Shown here: piece after piece, positions 1-7,625 of the stretch
Layout: each line of letters begins with the position of its first letter
How positions within the stretch are numbered: position 1 is the stretch's first letter
NCBI RefSeq assembly: GCF_003325755.1
Contig: NZ_QORI02000009.1
Span: 157,389-221,388, forward strand
DNA length: 64,000 nt
DNA from: Pseudomonas sp. SST3
GTDB lineage: Bacteria > Pseudomonadota > Gammaproteobacteria > Pseudomonadales > Pseudomonadaceae
Direction of reading: 5' to 3'
Notes under the pieces: generated by a model
Databases searched by the model: none
Told to the model about the DNA's origin: nothing
The model's input: only the letters and a program-made list of their open reading frames with translations
Made by a program: the position numbers and the translations under genes

Positions 1-860
1 AACACCGCCATCGCGCTGTAAATCACCAACTGCAACGTAGGGGTATAGACCGCATTGGTCTTGACCATGCGCAGCTGCTTGCCGGTGTTGTCGGTACTGG
101 CATCAAAAAAGCGATTTTGCTCATACGATTCGCCACCGAAGCTACGCACCACCCGGTAACCTTGAATCGTCTCGGATGCCACATGGGTGACGTCACCCAT
201 CGCGACCTGAATCTTCTTGCTCTGTTTGCGAAACTTCTTGCTGGCACTGGACACCATTACGCCGATGACCGGGAGAATCACCACCATCACCAGCGTCAGC
301 TTCCAGTTCATCCACAACAGCGTGGCGAACAGAAAGATCACGGTCATGCCCTCTCGCACCACTACCTTTATCGCGTCCGTCGCTGCGCCGGTCACCATGG
401 TCACGTTATAGGTAATACGCGAAATCAGATGACCGGAGTTGTGATTGTCGAAATAAGGGTTTGGCAACACGAGCAGGTTGTTGAACAAGGCCACGCGCAG
501 GTCGTGCACCAACCCCAGCGATACTCTGGCGAGAAAGTAATTGCCGAGAAAAGAGCCAATACCCTGCATCACCGCAATCAGCACGATCAGTAGCGGTACA
601 GCCTGCAGCAGCTTGAGATCGGCCAGCGACTTCAGTTCGCTCAGGTGCGGTACCTGGGCAAAAAAGCTTGCATCGGGATTATTCAGCCCATCGACAAAGA
701 ACTTGAGGATATAGCCGAGCATCGGCTGGGTGGAGGCAAAAAGCAGAAAGCCCAGCAGGCTGACAGCGAACAATTTCCAGTAGGGGATCACATAGCGCAG
801 CAAGCGCAAGTAAATGCTAAGACCGGATGCCGTGTCAGCGTTCAGGGATGAGCCACTCAT
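1..860 (-). CDS. msbA: Lipid A flippase MsbA, N-terminal part (runs off window)
   Basis: The reverse strand reads from an ATG at 860 through an open frame of about 286 codons to the window edge. The protein begins MSGSSLNADTASGL and contains the transmembrane domain of an ABC exporter: hydrophobic segments near residues 25-50, 85-110 and 170-200, then the coupling stretch with 'ETIQGYRVVRSFGGE', typical of MsbA. The ATPase domain lies outside the window. MsbA flips lipid A-core across the inner membrane using ATP. Its start overlaps the stop of the O-antigen ligase gene by four bases (ATGA), which suggests translational coupling and fits a shared role in LPS assembly. Confidence 0.93.
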   Translation of the reverse strand, partial: MSGSSLNADTASGLSIYLRLLRYVIPYWKLFAVSLLGFLLFASTQPMLGYILKFFVDGLNNPDASFFAQVPHLSELKSLADLKLLQAVPLLIVLIAVMQGIGSFLGNYFLARVSLGLVHDLRVALFNNLLVLPNPYFDNHNSGHLISRITYNVTMVTGAATDAIKVVVREGMTVIFLFATLLWMNWKLTLVMVVILPVIGVMVSSASKKFRKQSKKIQVAMGDVTHVASETIQGYRVVRSFGGESYEQNRFFDASTDNTGKQLRMVKTNAVYTPTLQLVIYSAMAV

Positions 861-2041
861 AGAGGACTGCACTCGCGCGTTGAAGGGCGGGAATGGTAAC
901 ACTTCGAGGTAGCTCGCACGCCGATTAGCCCCAGCGCCAACCCCACCGGCAACCAGGTCAAGAACCATTCGGGTCGAGGGGAGTTCCAAAGACTCGCGCC
1001 GTCGAAAAGCAGTGCCATGGTACAGAACACCCATAGACCGATCAGCATGTTGCCTAGAGTCGTAGCGCGCTCGCGCACTGCTATGACGAAGCTGCGACCC
1101 CAAATCACTAGCCAGAGGATGAGGCCAGGCAGGCCCAGTTCCAAGGCCACGTGGATGAACAGGTTATGCGTGTGATCAAACAAGCGCCCCAGCGCTTCGA
1201 CTCGATAATCGCTTCCCAGCCCCAAGCCCAGCCAGGGCTTGTCAGCAATCATCCCAACGCTGGCAGCAAAGATTTCGGGACGGTAGGATGTGCCTCTGGC
1301 GACCACATACTGGCCAAATAACCAATAACCGATGATCGCCGCAACTACGAACAGTAAGGCCATGATCAAGCCTGCACGCCCGGCTTGCCAGGTGGGAATC
1401 AACAGTACGCTAACCAACAGCGCGATCCACAATCCACGGCTTTGCGTCATCACCGCAAACGTAAACAGCATCAACAGCCCGGCCGCCCAGACAAGACGCA
1501 GAACTGTTCGTCTAGGAGGCAAACATGACCACCATATCAACGCCATTCCGACCACATAGCCGCCGATAATTGGATGGTCAAGCAGGCCGAGCCCCACAAC
1601 CCTCCATTCCCAAGGCATGCCCACAATACCGTAGTGGTAAACAAGTGCTGTTAACGCAGCGAGTGCCAGCCCAAAGCCAGCCCATCGCAGTACAGCAGTC
1701 ATACGGGAAGGTACGTCCCCCACCAACAGCAGGCCTAGCAAGAAACACACGACATAGAGCAGCCGTTTGGCTTCACGTGCGGGCTCGTCTGCAGCGGTCC
1801 ATATCACGCTGAGTGCACTCCACACGAGCAAAGCAAACAGGGCTAATACGAGAGGTTTTTCAAGCCGCCAGACGTCAAGGAGAAACTGCCTCCGTGACCA
1901 GGACATCCATAAAGCCGGAAGCCAGAACAAAACTATCAAACCTTGCTGGTATAGCTTCGTCGTAGAACTCCAGGTTATTCCAAGCAAAAACCAGAGCAGA
2001 CCCAAGGTTAACCAGGCCAGCCCCAATCGACGGCAATCCAT
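857..2041 (-). CDS. waaL: O-antigen ligase WaaL
   Basis: This is a 394-residue polytopic inner-membrane protein of the O-antigen ligase (Wzy_C) family, which joins undecaprenyl-linked O-antigen to lipid A-core on the periplasmic face. About ten to twelve hydrophobic segments are visible. Conserved-looking features are 'TQSRGLWIAL', carrying the arginine expected before the large periplasmic loop, and 'DHTHNLFIHVALELGLPG', with the histidine known to be essential in this family. The frame is open further upstream, but I chose the ATG at 2041 because AAGGAG sits 5-6 bases before it and the protein then begins at the first hydrophobic helix. It lies directly upstream of msbA and overlaps it by four bases. 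Confidence 0.88.
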   Translation of the reverse strand: MDCRRLGLAWLTLGLLWFLLGITWSSTTKLYQQGLIVLFWLPALWMSWSRRQFLLDVWRLEKPLVLALFALLVWSALSVIWTAADEPAREAKRLLYVVCFLLGLLLVGDVPSRMTAVLRWAGFGLALAALTALVYHYGIVGMPWEWRVVGLGLLDHPIIGGYVVGMALIWWSCLPPRRTVLRLVWAAGLLMLFTFAVMTQSRGLWIALLVSVLLIPTWQAGRAGLIMALLFVVAAIIGYWLFGQYVVARGTSYRPEIFAASVGMIADKPWLGLGLGSDYRVEALGRLFDHTHNLFIHVALELGLPGLILWLVIWGRSFVIAVRERATTLGNMLIGLWVFCTMALLFDGASLWNSPRPEWFLTWLPVGLALGLIGVRATSKCYHSRPSTRECSPL

Positions 2042-2139
2042 AAAACTCCTTTTAGAAGACAAGCGAAATGTGCCACTAACGGCGATGTTAGAATACGCGC
2101 CCCTTATAACGTTCGTACGCGATCCAGGCCTAGTCATTG

Positions 2140-2775
2140 ATGCACGTAAGCCAATTATGCCAGCGAGACTTGCAACTGCTCACCACTAACGCCGTTGTTC
2201 TGGAGGCGGATAGCCTCGGCCCGAAGGTTTTGCGACTCGAGAACGGCCAGTTCTTGAAGTTTTTTCGCCGCAAGAGATGGCTATCCTCTGCTCTCCTGCG
2301 GCCCTACTCGCGCCGTTTCGCCGAAAACGCTGAGCGACTGCGAGCACTTGGCATCGCTACGCTGAGAGTTCACACGCTGTACGAATTACCTGACACGTCG
2401 CTCAGTGCAGTGCTTTACGCACCCTTGCCAGGCACGTCCTTGACCCAGCTTGCCGTCCGGCCCGAATTCAGCTGGGAGCAAATCCTCCCAAAGCTCATCC
2501 TGTTCGTTCGTGGACTACACGAACGGGGTGTCTACTTCCGCTCGCTTCACCTAGGTAACATCGTCCTGACGCCGGAAAACGCGCTGGGCCTGATCGATAT
2601 TGCGGATATGCGGTTCCTGGGCAAACCACTGCCAAACTACATGGTCAAGCGCAACCTCGCGCATTTCAGTCGATATTTGAAGCGAGAAAAAATGCAGAAC
2701 GAATTTCCGTTCTCCCAGTTCTACAAGGCTTTGACCGGATCAGAGTCGCCGTCAGATAGCAGTAAGTCTGCGTAG
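2140..2775 (+). CDS. Kinase-fold LPS-core protein, PA4998-like
   Basis: This protein of about 212 residues is encoded on the opposite strand to its neighbours. The layout fits a small bacterial kinase-like protein (Kdo/WaaP or InaA type): 'GQFLKFFRRKRWL' could carry the ATP-binding lysine, 'LHERGVYFRSLHLGNIVL' sits where the catalytic loop should be, and 'ALGLIDIADMRF' where the metal-binding aspartate should be. The catalytic loop has His-Leu-Gly-Asn instead of the usual H-x-D-x-x-x-x-N, so the usual catalytic Asp appears to be missing. P. aeruginosa has a comparable gene (PA4998) between msbA and waaL, sometimes called a toluene tolerance protein. TTG at 2137 and ATG at 2140 are both possible starts. 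Its 3' end overlaps the convergent glycosyltransferase by 55 bases. Confidence 0.7.
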   Translation: MHVSQLCQRDLQLLTTNAVVLEADSLGPKVLRLENGQFLKFFRRKRWLSSALLRPYSRRFAENAERLRALGIATLRVHTLYELPDTSLSAVLYAPLPGTSLTQLAVRPEFSWEQILPKLILFVRGLHERGVYFRSLHLGNIVLTPENALGLIDIADMRFLGKPLPNYMVKRNLAHFSRYLKREKMQNEFPFSQFYKALTGSESPSDSSKSA

Positions 2776-3851
2776 CCTTTACAGAATTGCTTCCAACTGA
2801 CTTCTGGCGCGAGTTGACGATCCTGCTCGCCTGCAAGCAGTTCGCGATCCGAGTCGATCACTCGCCCAACGGCACCGACCCAGCCGGAGATATCATCCGT
2901 TGCTACATAGACGCCGCTGGGGCCAAGCTGCTCGATGAAAACAGGCAGGTCGCTGCAAACAACCGGTACCCGGGCCAGTACAGCCTCCTGCAGTACCAGA
3001 CCCAACCCCTCGTTGTGCGATGGAATCAGCATTACGTCAAAGGCTCGGTAAAGCCGTGCAGCGTCGTCACGATACCCCGCCAAGGTTACCTTTGATTCTA
3101 GCCCTAAGCTCCGGATACGCTTTTCCAGCTCAGACCGTTGCGCACCTTCGCCTACGATGACGAGATGTAGATCGTCCCGGCTTCGTGACAGCCTAATCAT
3201 AACGTCGAGTATCGCCAGATAGCCTTTGCCTTCAACCAGGCGCCCTACCGCTCCTAGAAGCAGACAGTCCCTATCGACACCCAGCCTTGCCCTGGCTTCG
3301 TGACCAGGGATAAGCGATTGTCTGAATGAGTGTGGGTTGGTTGCTGTTCTCGCTGCGGTTACTGGCATGCCCAGCTTAAAGCGTAGCGACTCGGCAAGGG
3401 CTTCGGATACTGCGATCAATTTCAAGCGATGCGCTGGCAAAGCGCTGAGCAGGCTTTTATCCTTTTCTCGAAGACGGCCCTCACCATGAAAGACCACAAT
3501 CACCTGGGGCTCAGCGGCATGCGACCCTACGACTACCGGCACAATCAGCCGCGCCACGCCAATACCATCAAGCAGCATCGCCTTGGGCTTAACACGACCT
3601 ATTTCACGAGCGAGACGCCGTTGCAGCCTCCACTGCAATAACCTCCAAACGCCTTTGCCTTTCAGCGCTCTCGTGCTTGTCTGCCAATACAACGGCCTTC
3701 CGCTCGCTTGAGCCGCCGCATCCTCCTGGCCCTGCAAAACCCAGGTGTGTATATCGCCCCGGTTAGCTGCCAGTGACAGAATCTGGTCGTGCACCTTGTG
3801 GATCGACGCATAAGCCTTGCCCGAGGACCAGACAATACTGATTGTGCTCAT
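2721..3851 (-). CDS. GT4-family glycosyltransferase, Ssg-like
   Basis: This 376-residue protein has two Rossmann-like halves. The C-terminal half shows the GT4 retaining glycosyltransferase pattern: 'GAVGRLVEGKGY' (nucleotide-sugar binding), then 'VGEGAQRSELE', and the donor-binding 'PSHNEGLGLVLQEAVLARVPVV' region with its E-x7-E signature. It probably adds a sugar to outer-core oligosaccharide or O-antigen on the cytoplasmic side. Position and architecture resemble the Ssg (PA5001) glycosyltransferase of Pseudomonas LPS loci, but the acceptor cannot be read from sequence. The ATG at 3851 is preceded by GGAG about nine bases upstream. The last 55 bases are antisense to the end of the neighbouring kinase-like gene. 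Confidence 0.8.
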   Translation of the reverse strand: MSTISIVWSSGKAYASIHKVHDQILSLAANRGDIHTWVLQGQEDAAAQASGRPLYWQTSTRALKGKGVWRLLQWRLQRRLAREIGRVKPKAMLLDGIGVARLIVPVVVGSHAAEPQVIVVFHGEGRLREKDKSLLSALPAHRLKLIAVSEALAESLRFKLGMPVTAARTATNPHSFRQSLIPGHEARARLGVDRDCLLLGAVGRLVEGKGYLAILDVMIRLSRSRDDLHLVIVGEGAQRSELEKRIRSLGLESKVTLAGYRDDAARLYRAFDVMLIPSHNEGLGLVLQEAVLARVPVVCSDLPVFIEQLGPSGVYVATDDISGWVGAVGRVIDSDRELLAGEQDRQLAPEVSWKQFCKGYADLLLSDGDSDPVKAL

Positions 3852-3876
3852 TTTTGCCGTCTCCAGTCAGGCCGCT

Positions 3877-4788
3877 TTAAAGCACTTCAACGACACTGGC
3901 TTTTTCCTCAGAGCCCAGACTGCGGCCATAAGGTCGAAAACCCTGTTCCGTGATACACCATGCGGGTCTTGAAGACAGATCCGGAGGCTGGATCAATGTT
4001 TCAGACTGACCATCTGACCACTTCGAGCTCTTCCAAGTTATGAAGTGGAAATAGGGGAATTCACGTAAACCATCCCGGTTGTTCGTTAGTTTTCCAACGT
4101 TCCACATCCAGCACTCTGGGAAGTCGAAGCCACCGCCGAGCCAGGGAACGCGAGCATGCGGGGTGCTGAACGCTTCAGTGAATTCGCTACGCCGGCGCCA
4201 CGGATTAAACTTATCAGCTATCCGCCGAATCCCTTCTGGCCAGTTTTTGTGTCGAATAAATAATCGACTGAACGCCCCTTCATCGAACGCATAGTGGGCA
4301 GGGTCTTCGAAACAGCTCTGCCAACCGGGAATGTTCATAAAGGCCTCGCGCATGCGCTTATTGTTCCGCAACATACACAGGTGGCCAGAAATACGGCGGG
4401 CGTGCGTAGAGATTAGATCGTATCTGGAGAGCCGCTCATCAGAAAAATATTGTCTCAAATCCCCATAGATGAGATCGATATCACTGAAACCCCAAAAATC
4501 GAAGCCCTCCAAATGCTCGGAATGTAAATATCCCAATGCTGGCTTGATGTCACAGAGTTTGTAAGGGCTAGTTGGGTTGAACGAGATGCCGAGCCCCTTA
4601 CTCACTAATTGGCAGTAGCCTGCGAAAGACATTGGCTGGATCTTTACGTTCTCTGGCAAATTATCTGGCGCACCGCAATCCGTAAAAAAAAGCCACTCGA
4701 TGTCAGTGTTCCATCTGCAGGCTTGCAAAAAGAAAGGCAGCCAAAACGGCCAGCGACCGAAATAGGGAATCAAAAGACGAATACGCAT
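3877..4788 (-). CDS. Putative glycosyltransferase, DUF6625-like
   Basis: This protein of about 303 residues starts MRIRLLIPYFGRWPFWL, characteristic of DUF6625 proteins found in polysaccharide gene clusters. 'FWGFSDIDLIYGDLRQYF' contains a D-x-D motif of the kind that holds the metal and nucleotide sugar in GT-A glycosyltransferases. 'PYKLCDIKPALGYL' and the conserved tryptophan-rich tail also fit the family as I know it. A GTG at 4794 is in frame and overlaps the previous stop (GTGA), but the ATG at 4788 gives the canonical N-terminus and has AGGGA upstream. The codon and base mix is noticeably less GC-rich than in the waa genes, consistent with a horizontally exchanged block. Enzymatic function is inferred, not demonstrated for this family. 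Confidence 0.65.
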   Translation of the reverse strand: MRIRLLIPYFGRWPFWLPFFLQACRWNTDIEWLFFTDCGAPDNLPENVKIQPMSFAGYCQLVSKGLGISFNPTSPYKLCDIKPALGYLHSEHLEGFDFWGFSDIDLIYGDLRQYFSDERLSRYDLISTHARRISGHLCMLRNNKRMREAFMNIPGWQSCFEDPAHYAFDEGAFSRLFIRHKNWPEGIRRIADKFNPWRRRSEFTEAFSTPHARVPWLGGGFDFPECWMWNVGKLTNNRDGLREFPYFHFITWKSSKWSDGQSETLIQPPDLSSRPAWCITEQGFRPYGRSLGSEEKASVVEVL

Positions 4789-4790
4789 GT

Positions 4791-5750
4791 TCACTTCATC
4801 CCTAATCGCAGGCGCAACCGATTTAACAGCCCCATCGCCGGGCGCTCTCGAAGCGGTTCCTCCAGTGCTTGGACAATAAGCCGCCCAATGTTCAAAAAAG
4901 TATATCGCTCCTCGGCCAATGCTCGCCCCGCCGCAGCAATGCGGACAGCCAGCGCGGGATCGGAACGCAGTATCCCAAGTTTGCTTCGCAGCTCCTCGAG
5001 ACTTCGGTAAAGCACCAGATTCGCCATATCGACAAAACCCAACGCCTTATTTTCCGATTCGCCCTGATCCCAAGCGAATAATACGCAGCCGCAGGCCATG
5101 GCCTCGAAGTTCTTGATCATATATTCGCCCATGCCAACATCGGCACTGACGAAGAAACGAATGCGGTTGAGCATGGTCCGGTAATCCTCACCGGAGTTGG
5201 TGCGCGTCACGACCAGATCTTCAAACTTTGCCAGCTCGGTCAGCAAGGCTTTCCGTTCGCTATAAGCGCCACTCTTTATGCTGCCGATGAACCCTAGTTC
5301 TATATCTCGCTCCAACCGCATGTCAACCAAGGCGGTCTGATCGTAGCCTTTTGGAACAAATATCGCATCAAAGCCCTCTTTGCGCAGCCGCTCACTTACC
5401 ATGTACCCAGAGCTGATTACTCGCGCCCAAGGTAACTTTGCATAGTGTTTGCTGAACTTTCCGGCGTACTTACAAGAAATGTAGTTCTGATAAGCATCGT
5501 GCTCGAGAATTACCAGATTAGGTACGGTACGGATAAACGAAACCTGGCGGATTTCCTGCTTGAAGCGAAGAAAAAAGAGGATCCGATCATAGCGATGTAC
5601 GTCGACTTCCCGACGAAAATAGCCGCGCAAATCCGTCTGATCCTCACAGCTCAACCAACGGAGATCGCAATTGCAATGTGTGGAGATGCCCTCGTACAAG
5701 CGATCAAGGATTGCGCGCTGTTCGGCCTGAACAAGCAACAAAATATTCAT
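4791..5750 (-). CDS. Glycosyltransferase-like protein, CgeB/GT1-type
   Basis: This 319-residue protein starts MNILLLVQAEQ. Its second half has 'ELGFIGSIKSGAYSERKALLTEL', 'VSADVGMGEYMIKNFEAMACGCVLFAWDQGE' and a C-terminal 'AAAGRALAEERYTFLNIGRLIVQAL'. This is the pattern of the 'glycosyl transferases group 1' spore-protein-like (CgeB) family, where the E in 'NFEAMACG' sits in the donor site. It probably transfers a sugar within the O-antigen or outer core. I chose the ATG at 5750 over an upstream in-frame start because its ATGA overlaps the stop of the acetyltransferase gene, as is usual within this operon. The specific sugar cannot be inferred. Confidence 0.65.
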   Translation of the reverse strand: MNILLLVQAEQRAILDRLYEGISTHCNCDLRWLSCEDQTDLRGYFRREVDVHRYDRILFFLRFKQEIRQVSFIRTVPNLVILEHDAYQNYISCKYAGKFSKHYAKLPWARVISSGYMVSERLRKEGFDAIFVPKGYDQTALVDMRLERDIELGFIGSIKSGAYSERKALLTELAKFEDLVVTRTNSGEDYRTMLNRIRFFVSADVGMGEYMIKNFEAMACGCVLFAWDQGESENKALGFVDMANLVLYRSLEELRSKLGILRSDPALAVRIAAAGRALAEERYTFLNIGRLIVQALEEPLRERPAMGLLNRLRLRLGMK

Positions 5751-6442
5751 AGAGTGTGGCAGCGATCCGGCGTTATGCATAAAGTTTTAGGCCTGAGTCC
5801 AGCGACAGACGTCCTTTCGCTCAGTTCCCGCAGGAATGCCTCAGGATTGTTGAGCGGCAGGCGGATTAGATCGGCTATCGGAAGGTCCCACCATTTCGAC
5901 GCGAGCAGTTGCTGCGCCATGAGTTGGGGGTGCCGTTGCGCGACGACCCTGGCTGGAACGCCGGCGGCAATCGAGTAAGGCGGAAGGCTTTTAGTGACTA
6001 CCGAGCGAGCTGCCACAATACAACCAGTACCGATATCTACGCCCTCCATAACCATAGCGTCGCGCCCTATCCACACGTCATGTCCGACGCAAGCCGGGGT
6101 GGAACGTGCCTGGTAATGCCAAGCGGTTCCGGAATACTGGAACGGGTGAGAGCTGACCCAGTCACTAGGGTGGGTATTGCGTTCCTGGCCCAGCACGACA
6201 TTCGACCCGATTGAGCAGAAGCGCCCGATCGAAGCGACGTTCTGCAGCTCGCCGCCGCTTCGCATATAGGTACGAGTACCGATGTTCAATTCATCAAAGA
6301 GCAATTGAACATGCCCAAGCTCGGCGCCAGTCTCGATGGTTAAGCGGCTTCCCTTGCGCAAAGCCGATACGCCGCTTGCTAACTTGCACCCGTGTCGACG
6401 AATCCATCGCTTCCAATATTCATTTCTAAGCCAGGTAATCAT
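5747..6442 (-). CDS. Left-handed beta-helix O-acetyltransferase, CatB-related
   Basis: This 231-residue protein is built of hexapeptide repeats ('GRFCSIGSNVVLGQ', 'IGRDAMVMEGVDIGTGCIVAARSVVTKSLP') that form the trimeric left-handed beta helix of CatB/Vat acetyltransferases. 'NTHPSDWVSSHPF' holds the histidine expected to be catalytic, and 'PYSIAAGVPARVV' closes the helix. It most likely acetylates a sugar of the LPS from acetyl-CoA. The frame is open upstream to 6529, which would overlap the preceding glycosyltransferase by 58 bases. I prefer the ATG at 6442, with AGGAG about 11 bases before it, which gives MITWLRNEYW and a short clean gap. It is translationally coupled (ATGA) to the next gene. 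Confidence 0.78.
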   Translation of the reverse strand: MITWLRNEYWKRWIRRHGCKLASGVSALRKGSRLTIETGAELGHVQLLFDELNIGTRTYMRSGGELQNVASIGRFCSIGSNVVLGQERNTHPSDWVSSHPFQYSGTAWHYQARSTPACVGHDVWIGRDAMVMEGVDIGTGCIVAARSVVTKSLPPYSIAAGVPARVVAQRHPQLMAQQLLASKWWDLPIADLIRLPLNNPEAFLRELSERTSVAGLRPKTLCITPDRCHTL

Positions 6443-6471
6443 GCAACCGGGAACTCCTAAACTCGCTCGCC

Positions 6472-7623
6472 TCAGGAAGCCATGGCCGACCGAGCGATAG
6501 AAGAAACGATATCCATCTGCCAGAAACAAGAGCGCACAGCGCTATCCGAAAAGGCATCGCCCAGTCGATCGAGCATTCTCGTCGTGCATAAGGCGCGTTC
6601 TTCACCGCTCATATCCGATATCTGAATCAACCTGTTCGCAAGTACTGTGCTGTCGCCGAGTGAAAATACAAGGCCAGCGCCATCTATCACTTCCCGCCCA
6701 CCACCACAGTCACTCGTAACAACCGGCACCCCGGCCGCCATTGCCTCCAGCAACACCATGCCAAACGGCTCGTGGTCAGAGGTCAGAGCGAACACATCGA
6801 AGGCTTTGAAATAGCGCCGGCCCGATGGGACTTGCCCAAGGAAGAGAACTTGCTCAGCGATATTCAGATCTTTCGCCAATTGGCGAAGAGAGCCCTCAAG
6901 GCGCCCGCTGCCCATGATCGCCAGCAGGCTTCCATTTTGTAATTGAGGCAACGCCTGAGCAAAACCGCGGATAAGGGTGGTCTGGTCTTTGTCAGGGTGC
7001 AGTCGACCAACATTGCCGACCACCCATATACCATCCGGCAGGCCGAGCGCTTCACGAGCGGCTTCACGCGAGACCTGCTCAGCCTGTACCGCGGCGACAT
7101 CGATGCGGTTGTACAGCGTCTCGATGCGCGCGGACTCCCAGTTTGGAAGATGGGTGCGAATCTCGTCGCGCACCGCATTGGAAACACCAAGCAGCAACAG
7201 GCGTGAGCGGAAACAGTTGACGAACCAACGGCGCATCCGCCGGCTGTACACGCCAAAGGCATGATGCACGCCAATCACCGGCACTCGGGTCGCTAACAAG
7301 GCAACGTAGATTGGCTTGAAGCGGTGGGCGATGCAGAAGCGGAAATTTCGCCCCGCGACGATCCGTCGTAGTCGGCGCATGGCGTCGAGCTTGAGACCGC
7401 GCAAGTCTTTGCTGCTATAGCCGAGGAAGATCACTTCGTCAGAAGCCGAACCGTTCTCGGCCTCTGCACTTGGCGCACCGGTCAAATAGACGGTGCAAAC
7501 CTTGTATGGCGTCCCGCTGAATAGCACTGCGTATTGTCGGGCGCAGTCAAGGAAGGGACCGTCATAGCCATGGCAAAGCTGCAGCACCCACTGCTGGCTG
7601 CCGGGATCCTTCGATGAGCTCAT
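6472..7623 (-). CDS. wapH: GT4-family LPS core glycosyltransferase, WapH-like
   Basis: This 383-residue retaining glycosyltransferase has clear GT4 signatures: 'GNVGRLHPDKDQTTLIRGFA' for the nucleotide moiety, 'MGSGRLEGSLRQLAKDL', and 'TSDHEPFGMVLLEAMAAGVPVV' with the paired glutamates of the donor site. Its place beside the carbamoyltransferase gene is the same as that of wapH (PA5004) in P. aeruginosa, where WapH acts in outer-core assembly, so I use that symbol with reserve. It follows the carbamoyltransferase stop by two bases, so the two are almost certainly co-translated. The acceptor sugar is not evident from the sequence. Confidence 0.75.
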   Translation of the reverse strand: MSSSKDPGSQQWVLQLCHGYDGPFLDCARQYAVLFSGTPYKVCTVYLTGAPSAEAENGSASDEVIFLGYSSKDLRGLKLDAMRRLRRIVAGRNFRFCIAHRFKPIYVALLATRVPVIGVHHAFGVYSRRMRRWFVNCFRSRLLLLGVSNAVRDEIRTHLPNWESARIETLYNRIDVAAVQAEQVSREAAREALGLPDGIWVVGNVGRLHPDKDQTTLIRGFAQALPQLQNGSLLAIMGSGRLEGSLRQLAKDLNIAEQVLFLGQVPSGRRYFKAFDVFALTSDHEPFGMVLLEAMAAGVPVVTSDCGGGREVIDGAGLVFSLGDSTVLANRLIQISDMSGEERALCTTRMLDRLGDAFSDSAVRSCFWQMDIVSSIARSAMAS

Positions 7624-7625
7624 GC

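Noticed and set aside
117..593. Plus-strand open frames near the left edge.
   Set aside because: They are antisense to msbA, whose protein sequence is unmistakable.
2042..2137. Upstream extension of waaL to 2137.
   Set aside because: The added residues lack hydrophobic or family character and the ATG at 2041 has a strong ribosome site.
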